This document shows positions 13,145 to 23,095 of a DNA stretch of 64,000 bases, piece after piece; the first letter of the stretch is position 1, and the number at the start of each line of letters is the position of its first letter. The DNA comes from Platanthera guangdongensis (lineage: Eukaryota > Streptophyta > Magnoliopsida > Asparagales > Orchidaceae), in contig CM077151.1 of assembly GCA_039583875.1 (NCBI GenBank), positions 123,923,789 through 123,987,788 on the forward strand. The letters are read 5' to 3'. The notes under the pieces are model-generated. The model was given only the letters and a program-made list of their open reading frames with translations. It made no database searches and was not told where the DNA came from. The position numbers were made by a program, and so were the translations under genes.

Positions 13145-15920
13145 ATGTCCCAGACTCAGTGCTACAACTGTGGCAAGTTTGGGCACATGAGCTATGATTG
13201 TTGGGCTCCTCGGAAGGGAGGGGAGGCCAACCACTATGCGGAAACGAGCAACACGGGAGGTGACCCGATGATGTTCCTTACGGTCCAAGGTGCTGGAGGC
13301 GGAAGGAATGGAGTGTGGTACTTAGAAACCGGAGCTAACAACCATATGTGCGGAGAGAGGGAGCTGTTCACGAGCCTTGAGCCAAATGGTGGTGAGGTGA
13401 GTTTCGGCGACGCCTCAAAGATTGTAGTGGAAGGAAGAGGAGTTATGGTGGTTGTGTTGAGTGGAAAGGAGGTTCTCATCAACGACGTCTTTTATGTGCC
13501 GGGCTTGAGGAGTAACATCCTAAGTCTCGGGAAGCTGGTGGAGAAGGGCTACCGGGTCTTGTTGCGGGATGGCACCCTGGCCATGAAGGACGGTCATGGG
13601 AAAGAAGTAGTGAGGGTAAAGATGACGGCGAACCGTCTCTTCACTTTGAGCATGGATGTAAAGGAGACGGCATGTCTCGCGAGGAATGAAGAAGAGGAGG
13701 AAGCTTGGCTGTGGCACCACCGAATGGGGCATCTGGGGTTCACAGGCCTGAAGTTGTTGTCTGGATCAAAGATGGTGAAAGGGCTGCCTATGATCACACC
13801 TCCTCATAGGGTCTGTGAGGCATGCAGCAAGGGGAAGCAGAGGAGAGAGACATTTGAGTGTGGCAAGTCCCGAAGGGCGACGAGGCCATTGGAGTTGGTT
13901 CACTCGGACATTGCTGGTCCATTTGAAACAACTTCAATCGGTGGAAGCAAGTACTACATCACATTCACCGACGACTTCAGCAGAAAGTGTTGGGTGTATT
14001 TTCTGAAGGCGAAGGCTGAGGCGCTGGAGAAGTTCAAGGAGTTTCGGGCGATCGCTGAGAAGGAGAGTAGTCAACCGCTGAAAGTACTTAGAATGGATAG
14101 AGGTGGGGAGTACACCTCTAGGCTGTTCGACGAGTACTGTAGGCAATGGGGAATCTCTCATCAGCTGACGGCGGCCTACTCGCCTCAGCAGAATGGCGTG
14201 GCAGAAAGGAAGAATCTCACGATCATGAACATGACACGGAGCATGGTAAAGGGTAAGGGACTACCGAAGAAGTTCTGGGCGGAAGCAGTACAGGTGGCTG
14301 TGTATGTGCTGAATCGGTGCCCTACCAAGAGTGTGAAGTTCAAGACGCCGTTTGAGGCTTGGAGTGGCTGGAAGCCAAGTGTGAAGCACCTGAGGGTCTT
14401 CGGGTGCGTGGCCTATGCCCACGTCCCGGACCAAAGGAGGAAGAAGCTGGACGACCGAAGTGAGAAGTGTATTTTTGTGGGCTACGCTCCTGAGAGCAAG
14501 GCTTACAAGTTATACAATCCTGAGACAGAGAAAGCCATCATCTCACGAGATGTGGTGTTTGAAGAAGGAAGCTGCTGGGGCTGGGATGAGGCGGTAAAGA
14601 ACATCGAGGGGATGTTTTTCGAGGATGATGAAGAAGAAGATGGAGGAGAGGCTGAAGCGGAGATGGGTGGAGCGGAGCCACCATCACCACCAAGCGGAGG
14701 TCCAGGGGGAGCTCTAACCCCTTACTCTAGTGGTGCGAGCACGAGTGGAAGCGGCCCTGGAGGAGCTAGCACTAGTGGGAGCAAGGACTACCGTCCTCAG
14801 CCCAGGATGCGGAGGTTGGATGAGATATATGAGGAGACGGCACCGACACTTAACAATTTTTCTTTGTATTGTCTATTAGCAGATGTCGAGCCGTGCTCCT
14901 ATGAGGAAGCTACCAAGGAGAAGAGTTGGAGGAAGGCGATGGATGCGGAGATCGCTTCCATAAAGAAGAACGAGACTTGGAAGCTGGTCGACCCTCCTGC
15001 TGGCCACAAACCCCTCCGGGTGAAGTGGGTGTACAAAATAAAGAAGAACAAGGATGGCGGAGTGGAGAAGCACAAGGCCAGGCTAGTGGTGAAGGGCTAT
15101 CGTCAAGTCCAAGGCGTGAACTATGATGAAGTTTTTGCCCCCGTGGCGCGATTTGACACCATCCGGTTGATCATAGCGCTAGCGGCTCACCATGGTTGGA
15201 GAATCATGCAGATGGACGTGGTCTCGGCTTATTTGAACGGGTACTTGGAGGAAGATGTGTACATCGAGCAGACTCCAGGGTACGTTGTGAAGGGGCAGGA
15301 GAGGAAAGTCTGCAAGTTAGACAAAGCACTCTACGGGCTGAAGCAAGGGGCAAGAGCGTGGAACGGAAGGATAGATGCTTACTTGCAAAATCATGGCTAT
15401 CAGAAGAGCCCGCAAGAGCACGCCCTCTACACCAAGGTGGACCAGGAGGGCAACATGATGATTGTGTGCCTCTATGTGGACGACATGCTTTTCACAGGGA
15501 ACAATACTGCTATGTATGAAGAGTTTCGGGACATGATGAAGAAGGAATTTGAGATGACAGACTTGGGAGAGTTGAGCTACTTCCTAGGGGTGGAAGTAAA
15601 GCAGGGAAAAGATGGGATCTTCATCTCACAAAAGAAGTATGCGGAGGAGATCCTAAAGAAGTTCAGGATTGAGAACAGCAAGCCCATCTCTACCCCTGCC
15701 GACCCAGGCCTGAAGTTGAGCAAAGAGTCGAAGGAAGGAGCGGTAGACTCCACCTTATTCAAAAGCTTGGTGGAAAGTCTACGTTACCTAACCTTCACCG
15801 ACCGGACATCATGTATGCGGTCGGAGTGGTGAGCAGGCATATGGAGGAGCCAAAGGAAGACCACTTCACGGCAGCGAAGAGGATCCCGATGTACATCAAC
15901 GGGACCAGAGGCCATGGGCT
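13145..15920 (+). pseudogene. E3 pol 5' part: knuckle, protease, integrase, RT
   Basis: Open from 13145 to 15832. It begins with a zinc knuckle CYNCGKFGHMSYDC (13160-13201). The protease motif reads YLETGANNHMCG, with Glu (GAA 13325-13327) where the family has the catalytic Asp. GAG-pre-integrase and an integrase core follow, with HSDIAGP, RMDRGGEY and PQQNGVAERKN, so D,D,E are kept. RVT_2 retains VYIEQTPGYV, YGLKQGARAW and LYVDDML. A one-base loss near 15797 shifts the frame so that the ORF ends at 15832. The correct frame continues (RPDIMYAVG-like) to 15920, where E4 is inserted. The rest of pol is at 21140-21638. Confidence 0.93.
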
Positions 15921-16292
15921 TGTTGAAGTATTAGACCGGGCGGCCTTGCGGTCTGGTCCAGCGGTTTGTTGACCGGGCGGTCTGGCGGTCTCACTCTGGA
16001 GCCTGGAGACCGGGTGGTCTATCGGTCGCCCATTGCGGCCTGTTCTATCCTGCTGGAGTTGCCGAGCGGTTAACCCATCTGTTAAACCGCGCGGCCTGTG
16101 GGGTCTCCTTTATTTCTAGCCGCTCTGTACTGTAAATGTTTAGTCCCACATTGTTTGTATACTCTCTCTCATATCTCCTCCATTCTATATAAGGGAGGTC
16201 ATACCTTTGTAAATGATATCTTTTTTGGATAATAAAATTTCAATTATTCAAAAGTCTATCCGTTTGTGCTTTCTTTTTCGCTACTTTCTACA
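15921..16292 (+). repeat. E4 5' LTR
   Basis: Starts TGTTGAAGTATTAG and ends CTACTTTCTACA. The U3 has repeated GACCGGGCGGTCT-like words. TATATAAG at 16196-16203 is the likely TATA box, and AATAAAA near 16230 may serve in polyadenylation. Confidence 0.95.
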
Positions 16293-16305
16293 TGGTATCA
16301 GAGCA
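16293..16305 (+). other. E4 primer binding site (iMet type)
   Basis: TGGTATCAGAGCA follows the LTR without a gap. TGGTATCAGAGC is the canonical plant initiator-Met tRNA primer site. Confidence 0.95.
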
Positions 16306-16724
16306 TACGGTCGTTTCCTCCTGATTGTGTCCGCTCTCTGCTTCTCGCGGCTTGTTTCCGCTTTTCGCGACCTGTCTCGCGGCTTGCCTTTCTTCTGTCC
16401 GCTGCCTGTTCGCGCGTCTTGCTTCTCCTTGGTTCTCCTCTCCTCTCCTACTGCTATTCGTCGCCGCGACCTGTTTCGTGGTCGCCGCGCTCCTGCTTCT
16501 TTCTTGCCTCTCCGACTTCCTAGTCGTTGCGGCCTGTTTTTGTTCGCCCGGCCTGCGACTTGTTCTAGTCGCTGCCTTTTGCCTCCTCTTCTCTTCTCTT
16601 CTGTTCGCTCGGCCTTTTCAGTCCGCGCGACCTCTAACCCGCTGTGCCTTTGACTGCTTTCTAGCCGCTTCTGTTCGCGCGGCTTCTTCCTTTTCTATCT
16701 GCTGCAGTTTCTTGCTAGTTTTCT
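16306..16724 (+). other. E4 untranslated leader
   Basis: About 420 bp of pyrimidine-rich sequence (CTTCTCGCGG, TTCGCGCGGC words) between PBS and gag. ORFs drawn here are low-complexity and not supported. Confidence 0.6.
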
Positions 16725-17506
16725 ATGACTACTTTCGGTCTCACCACCACTCCTGCAGCTCCTTCTCCACCTCCTCCTTCGGGCAACCTTTGCACCCTTT
16801 CTAAGCTTGTGGGCTCCAACTATCCCGATTGGAGCGTTTCTTTCACTTTTCTCCTTCGCTCTCAACGCAAGCGTCATCACCTCACCGATGACCCTCCTCC
16901 TCGTACCTCTCCTGAGTTTGATGACCAGGATGCGAGTGATGCTCTTGTCCGCACCTGGCTGGCCAACAGCCTTTCTGATGAGTGCCTTTCCGTCATTCGT
17001 CATGATGAGACGGTCAAGGCCGCCTGGCTTCACCTCGCTGCTCTCTATTCGAAGGGGGGCCAGACGTCCCGCATTTACACTCTCTATGCGGACCTCTTCG
17101 CCCGCCATTCCATGTCTCCTGCTGCGGCCTATCAGCAGGTTCAGGCTCTTGGTGCTGAAATCCTCCAGAATCACCCCTTCTCCGCGGACTTGGCCGACCA
17201 GCACAAACACTTCCAGGAACTCCTGGTTGTTTGTTATCTTCTTTGTTTTCCGGATTCTTATGATATGATCCGCCAGCAGATCTTGGGTGAGGCGGAATCT
17301 CCTACTTTGGATGCCACTGCGGCCCGCATTGCCGCTGTTACTTCGCTGCTCCAGCGGCCTCTTTTGGCCTCCCCCCTTCCCAGGACTCCTTTGCTCACCA
17401 AGCTCAGAGGGGCGGCCCTGGTAGCCGCGGCCCCTCCGGCGGACGGGGTTCATCCCTGTTTCTCTGCTCTCACTGTGGTCGTACCGGCCATTCTGTTGAC
17501 CGCTGC
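16725..17506 (+). pseudogene. E4 gag with frameshift before the zinc knuckle
   Basis: ATG at 16725 follows the leader. The N-terminal part is a Pro-rich start followed by a UBN2/retrotrans_gag-like domain (motifs NYPDWSVSF, VRTWLANSLSDE, FAVRCYLLCFP-like region). Between about 17340 and 17460 the frame changes. The zinc knuckle CSHCGRTGHSVDRC is encoded at 17465-17506 in the frame that continues into pol, not in the gag start frame, whose ORF runs on to 17636 as nonsense sequence. The normal arrangement would be a single gag-pol frame. Confidence 0.88.
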
Positions 17507-20500
17507 TTGCAGAAACATCCTCATCTTCGCCCTTCCGGTGATGCTCCTTCTTCGGCCTCCGCCTCTTCTCGGCCCTCTGCCTCTGTGGCCACGACGTCAG
17601 GTAGTGCCCATGTTGTTACCCAAGGTAAATGGCTGATTGACTCCGGTGCTACCAATCATATGACGGGCAACCCTCATTGCTTCTCCCGTCTTGAGACACA
17701 TGACCGCTTACCCCCGGTTCGTGTGGCGGATGGTTCACCGTCCCCGGTTCATGGGACGGGCATGATTCAACTCATCCCATCGCTTTGCTTGGAGGACACC
17801 CTCTATGTCCCAAAGTTCCCGTGCAATTTGTTATCAGTTACTACTTTATGCCGGCAACTTCAGTGCTCCGTCTTATTCACTCCCACTACTTGTTCTTTTC
17901 AGGACCCGAGCACCCAGCGGACGATTGCTACTGGGACTGAGAGCGGCGGCCTCTACTTCCTCGACGATGTTTCCGCTATGTCTGCCTACTCCTCCTCCAC
18001 AGATCTCCTTCAATGGCATCTTCGCCTTGGACATCCTCCTCCTCGGATTCTCTACCAGCTTCTGCCCCACTTACCTCCTACCAGTTCTCCGCTCAACTGT
18101 GATGCGTGTCAGCTTGGCAAACATCATCGCTCCTCCTTCCCACCGAAGCAAGGCCGTGGCTCCTCTCGCCCGTTTGATCTTATTCATTCTGATGTATGGG
18201 GTCCTGCTCCTACCCTCACTGTTGGTCGGGGCAGTTCCTATTTTGTCACTTTTATAGATGATTTTTCACGCTGTACTTGGGTGTATCTGTTAAAAGATCG
18301 CTCTGAACTCTTTTCTGTTTGGCAATCATTTTATTTTATGATACAGACTCAATTTGCTATTTCTATTAAAGTTTTACGTTCTGATAATGCCAAGGAATAT
18401 CTGAATCATGAGTTCTCCTCTTTCTTTCACCAACATGGCTTGCTTCATCAAACGACTTGTGTTTACACCTCCCAGCAGAATGGGGTGGCAAAGCGTAAAA
18501 ACTGTCACCTGCTTGATGTTGCTCGTACTCTCATGACGCAGATGCACGTCCCTCGCTCCTACTGGGGCTACGCTGTGCTCCTCGCCTGCTATCTCATCAA
18601 TCGCCTTCCCTCCACAGTTCTCCACGGCCAGACCCCCTTCTCCATTCTCTACCCCCACAAGGAACCTTTTCCTCTCCCTCTCCGTGTCTTTGGCTGTACG
18701 GCCTTTGTTCATGCTCCCTCCGCTACCCGCGACAAGCTTTCCCCCCGTTCCACCAAGTGTGTCTTTTTGGGGTACTCTACCACTCAAAAAGGCTATTGCT
18801 GCTTTGACCCCCTTCTACGCAAGCAGTTTGTCTCCGCGGATGTCACTTTTTTCGAGACTGCTTCCTATTTCTCTCCTACCTCTTCTCTTCCTTCTGATAT
18901 CTCCGTTCCTTCCACGCCTCTCGACATTTTCCCACCTCCGTCTCCTCCTCCACCGACTCCTTCCCAGTCCGTCTCACCACCCACCCCTCCTCCCTCCTCT
19001 CCGCCACCGTCTCTCTCTAGTCCCGGGCCAGCCTTCTCCGCCACGGACGCTCCGGTCGCTGACGCTCCTGTCGCTGACGCTCCCATCGACCTGGATCTTC
19101 CCATTGCCGTTCGCAAAGGGGTGGGGGTGTGTACTAAACACCCGCTTGCGGCAGTTGTTTCCTATGATCGGCTTTCTCCTTCTCGCGGGTGTTTTGCCTT
19201 GGCTATCTCTGCTACTACTACTCCCCGCACCTACCAGGAGGCTCTTGCTCTCCCTCATTGGAAGTTTGCCATGGATGAGGAGATGGCTACTCTTACTGAA
19301 CGGGGTACCTGGACCCTGGTTCCTCCTCCCGTGGGCACTGATGTGGTTGGCTGTCGCTGGGTCTTCGTTGTGAAGTTTCGCCCCGACGGCACTGTGGATC
19401 GCTATAAAGCCCGGCTGGTGGCCAAGGGCTTCACTCAGACTTACGGCATTGATTACTTTGATACCTTTTCTCTAGTTGCTCGCCTCAGCACCATCCGGGT
19501 TCTTCTTTCTGTGGATGTTAACCGAGATTGGGCTATTTCCCAGCTTGATGTGAAGAATGCCTTTCTCTATGGCGATCTTCAGGAAGACGTCTATATGGAG
19601 CAACCTCCTGGGTATGTTGCTCAGGGGGAGACACGTGTATGTCATTTGAAGAAGACCATTTATGGCCTAAAGCAGAGCCCTCGGGCATGGTTCGACAAGT
19701 TCAGTGGTATTGTGGCTACCATCGGCTTTCGAAGGAGTTCGGCCGATCACTCCTTATTCATTCGCAAAACGGCCTCGGGACTGGTGGTTTTGGCCGTATA
19801 TGTGGATGATATTCTTCTTACTGGCGATGACCGAGATGGGGTGGACTTGACGAAGAAGCACCTCCGTCAGCACTTGGTCACGAAGGATATGGGCTCCCCG
19901 AAATACTTTTTGGGGATAGAAATCTCTCGGAAACCTGACTCGTTGGTTCTCTCCCAACGGAAGTATGCCCTTGATCTTCTACAAGAAGCAGGGTTGACAG
20001 GTGCCAAACCGGCTCGGTTTCCCATGGCTATTGGAGAAGACAAAACGTGGACGGATGACTCGCCTCTTCTATCTGATGTCACAAGGTATAGACGTTTGGT
20101 AGGCAAACTCATCTATCTCACGGTGACTAGACCCGACATCGCCTATGCTGTAGGCAAGGTCAGTCAGTTTATGCAAGCTCCCAGGGACTGCCATCTTCAG
20201 TCCGCCCTGAAGATTTTAGAGTATATCAAAGCAGCACCAGGCAAAGGGTTACTCTTTCAGAAGAATGGTCATCTGAGGGTTGAGGCCTACTCAGATTCAA
20301 GTTACGCGGATGACAAAGGCGATCGTAAATCCACATCAGGCTTCTGTACCTTTGTTGGCGGTAATCTCGTGAGTTGGAAGAGAAAGAAACAGTCTGTTAT
20401 CTCCAGATCCAGTGCTGAAGCCGAATACCGGAGTATGGCGTCAACCACGTGTGAGTTAAAGTGGTTGTGGGCTCTCATGCTTGACCTGGGCGAGGTATAT

Positions 20501-20755
20501 GACTGTCCTCTCCCTATGTTCTGTGACAACAAGGCCTCTATATATATATCCAGAAATCCGGTCTTCCATGAGAGAACAAAGCATATAGAGGTTGACTGTC
20601 ACTTCATTCGGGAAGAGATTTTGAAGAAACAGATTTGTACTCCATTTGTCACCTCTGACAAGGAATTGGCAGATATCTTCACCAAGCCGGTTTCTACTTC
20701 CTTCTTCCACATTTGTGACAAGCTGGGCATGATTGATATCTATGCTCCAGCTTGA
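17507..20755 (+). pseudogene. E4 pol, open but with mutated integrase Glu
   Basis: 1082 codons open in one frame with the upstream knuckle. Protease motif is WLIDSGATNHMTG. GAG-pre-integrase and integrase follow, with HSDVWGP and RSDNAKEY, but NGVAKRKN in place of the family NGVAERKN. The catalytic Glu codon is AAG (18491-18493), which should abolish DDE chemistry. A Pro-rich linker at about 18890-19090 precedes RVT_2 with VYMEQPPGYV, YGLKQSPRAW and VYVDDILLTG. RT has FSLVARL where FSPVA is usual. RNase H ends with ADIFTKPVS and a normal stop just before the PPT. The stop-free frame suggests recent activity, with mobilisation in trans if any. Confidence 0.93.
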
Positions 20756-20762
20756 GGGGGAG
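20754..20762 (+). other. E4 polypurine tract
   Basis: GAGGGGGAG directly before the 3' LTR, overlapping the pol stop codon region. Confidence 0.93.
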
Positions 20763-21134
20763 TGTTGAAGTATTAGACCGGGCGGCCTTGCGGTCTGGTC
20801 CAGCGGTTTGTTGACCGGGCGGTCTGGCGGTCTCACTCTGGAGCCTGGAGACCGGGCGGTCTATCGGTCGCCCATTGCGGCCTGTTCTATCCTGCTGGAG
20901 TTGCCGAGCGGTTAACCCATCTGTTAAACCGCACGGCCTGTGCGGTCTCCTTTATTTCTAGCCGCTCTGTACTGTAAATGTTTAGTCCCACATTATTTGT
21001 ATACTCTCTCTCATATCTCCTCCATTCTATATAAGGGAGGTCATACCTTTGTAAATGATATCATTTTTGGATAATAAAATTTCAATTATTCAAAAGTCTA
21101 TCCGTTTGTGCTTTCTTTTTCGCTACTTTCTACA
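20763..21134 (+). repeat. E4 3' LTR
   Basis: 372 bp, same length as the 5' copy, with about five substitutions seen by eye (for example GCGCGG versus GCACGG in U3). TATA repeat at 21028-21035. Confidence 0.95.
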
Positions 21135-21139
21135 GGGCT

Positions 21140-21638
21140 GAAATATGCTACTGGAGAGGAGCTGAAGTTAGTTGGGTACTCCGATAGTGACTATGGAGGC
21201 GATGTGAACGATCGGAAGAGCACTTCCGGATATGCTTTCAATATGGGAACGTGGGTGTTCTCTTGGAGCTCGAAGAAGCAGGCAACGATAGCTTTATCGT
21301 CCTGCGAGGCTGAGTATATTGCAGCAGCAGCTGGCACCTGCCAAGCCATCTGGCTAAGGAATCTGTTGGAGAGTTTGCAGCATGGAGTGGATGGGCCAAC
21401 GACTATGTTGGTGGACAACATGTCGGCCATCCAACTCGCGAAGAATCCCGTGCTACATGGACGTAGCAAACATATCGAGACAAGGTATCATTTCCTAAGG
21501 GAGCAGGTAGAGTTGAAGACAGTGGAAGTGAAGTATTGCCCGACCGGAGAGCAAGTCGCGGACATCTTCACCAAAGCGTTGAAGGTGGACACGTTCCTGA
21601 AGCTCAAAGGCAAACTCGGCATGTGCTGCCAAGTTTGA
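21140..21638 (+). pseudogene. E3 pol 3' part: RNase H
   Basis: Continuation of E3 pol after the E4 insertion. It contains the RNase H start GYSDSDYGGD, then KSTSGYAF, SSCEAEYIA, a DN motif in MLVDNMSAI, and the end motif ADIFTKAL, with a TGA stop at 21636-21638. The first codons join those at 15920 when E4 and one TSD are removed. The segment has no internal stop, so before E4 arrived the pol end was intact apart from the frameshift near 15797. Confidence 0.94.
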
Positions 21639-21645
21639 GGGGGAG
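21637..21645 (+). other. E3 polypurine tract
   Basis: GAGGGGGAG two bases before the 3' LTR start at 21648. Confidence 0.93.
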
Positions 21646-21647
21646 TT

Positions 21648-22387
21648 TGTTGGGTTGACAGTTTGACTCGGTCAAATTGTCAAGGTTTTATGATTACGTT
21701 TTTTTTATTATTATGCTTTTAATGCATTTATGATGGAGAATTTATGATGTAATTAATAGGGGTAGTTGGAGAGTTTTTGATTGCCTATATAAAGGCCCCT
21801 CCTTGTACTTATTTTGCTTGCTGAAAAAAACTGTGAAGAATTTCTCCCCTTTTCCCACTTTAACTCCCGCAGGAGAGAGAGTATTGAGAGAGAGTGCATT
21901 ATTCTTCTCACCTAAGAAGTTCCCGCAGGAACTTTATTACCCCCCCCCCCCCCCGCTGTGCTCATCCAGGGTCTCGCCGGTGGTGACATCCCGCTGTAGA
22001 AGGTGTGCTGGAGGGGCTCGCAGCTGTGCTTGTCGACGCCATCCCGGACTCGCCGCAGCGGTCTCGCCGGAGTGCGTCCGTCACGGTGAGACTCGCCACC
22101 GCCGACTCGCGAGACATCTCGCGAGGCGTTCTCGCCCGCAATGCTCGCCGACTGCGTTTGGACATCTCGCCGACATCGTCTCGCCCGTAGGATCGGCCCG
22201 CACCCATCTCGCCGGCGGACATCACGCCAAAGCAACTCGCGTCTGGTAGTGCAGCTCGTCGGGGAAGCCGCGCGAGTGGTGGTGTCGCCCAGTTCAGTCT
22301 CGTTGGGCATTTGGTGCTTGTGTGTAGTGAAGTTGCGTTGGATCTTGGAGGAAGAATTCACGCGGGTGCCTACTTTCATTTCCAACA
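21648..22387 (+). repeat. E3 3' LTR
   Basis: 740 bp, same ends as the 5' LTR. Differs by scattered substitutions and small indels, including near the gag-proximal AGAGAG run and the poly-C run. Confidence 0.95.
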
Positions 22388-22392
22388 CTCCT

Positions 22393-22736
22393 GCCACATG
22401 TTGTCTACCGCTAACACCAGAAGTTAGGTCCTTCGTCATGCAAGTTAATGCCCGACAAACCACCTCCACCGCCTCCTCCTACTTCGCGTGCAAGCGATAA
22501 CAGACTCTCGCTTCTCCGCCGCTTAAGGCCATAGCTCCACGAACATAACTTCCCGCTACTTTTAAACCCCCGACTATCTCCTGTATTCCTACTCGCGATC
22601 GCAAGAAAACCCCGCCATTCCTCCTCGTCGAACGCTATTTCATCTGCGTCGTCGCAGCTTCGCCGGAGAAGCTCTCTCGTAGAAGTGTCCTCGCCGTCGT
22701 TGTCTTCGTCTCCTGCGGTTTCCTCTTCCGCAGCTT
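22393..22736 (+). other. Helitron 5' region after E3; Ser-rich exon-like start
   Basis: Resumes the sequence left at 11472. GC-rich, CTCC/CGCC-containing DNA turning into a Ser/Arg-rich reading stretch (about 22685-22830) that stops at a GTGAG donor-like site. The composition is transit-peptide-like (many Ser and Arg, few acidic residues). No homology is recognised and I do not call a gene. Confidence 0.3.
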
Positions 22737-23095
22737 TCTCTTTTGCGACTCCACGCTCTTCACGTCGTTGCTCCTCCGGTTCTTCTTCTCTTGTACAACG
22801 GTTCTATCCTTTTGTGGCTTCAATCAAGGTGAGCTCTGTTTGCATTTTAGGCATGCTCTCTTTTGATTAAAACTATGTTTTTACTCAACTCTTTTTTGAC
22901 ATTTTGCTTCCTCCTCCACAGCTCTCTCTTCTGCTACTCCCCACTCTTCATGTCGCTGCTCCTCCGGGTCTTCTTTTCTGATAAACCACTGTTATCCTGT
23001 TGGTGCTTCAATCTAGGTGAGCTCTATTTGGATTTTAAGCATTCTCTGTTTGGATTAAAAATGTGTTTTTACTCGACTCTTCTTTGAGATTTTTG
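22737..23095 (+). repeat. Diverged tandem duplication of an exon-like unit, offset 188 bp
   Basis: Unit A (about 22737-22905) and unit B (about 22925-23095) align over most of their length. Both contain CTCTTCA(C/T)GTCG(T/C)TGCTCC, then a GGTGAGCTC donor-like site (22831 and 23019 for GAGCTC) and a TGTTTTTACTC(A/G)ACTCTT segment. Unit B is preceded by a pyrimidine tract ending CTCCACAG, which resembles a 3' splice site. The arrangement looks like a duplicated exon, function unknown. Confidence 0.6.

Larger units (their letters stand above)
15921..21134 (+). mobile_element. E4: complete small-LTR Ty1/copia element inserted in E3 pol
   Basis: 372-bp LTRs (15921-16292, 20763-21134), target duplication GGGCT (15916-15920, 21135-21139), iMet-type PBS, gag, pol and PPT on the plus strand. 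By eye the LTRs differ at about 5 positions, so the insertion is recent relative to its host E3. Removing E4 with one GGGCT copy joins the E3 pol frame exactly. A gag/pol frame break and an altered integrase catalytic Glu make it non-autonomous. Confidence 0.97.
11473..22387 (+). mobile_element. E3: Ty1/copia LTR retrotransposon, host of E4
   Basis: LTRs at 11473-12215 (743 bp) and 21648-22387 (740 bp) begin TGTTGGGTTGAC and end TTTCCAACA. Target duplication CTCCT is at 11468-11472 and 22388-22392. The internal order is PBS, gag, PR, INT, RT, RNase H, PPT on the plus strand, with E4 inserted between RT and RNase H. It sits in the proposed Helitron 5' region. Several lesions are present, including a changed protease active-site residue, so it is defective. 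Confidence 0.96.
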
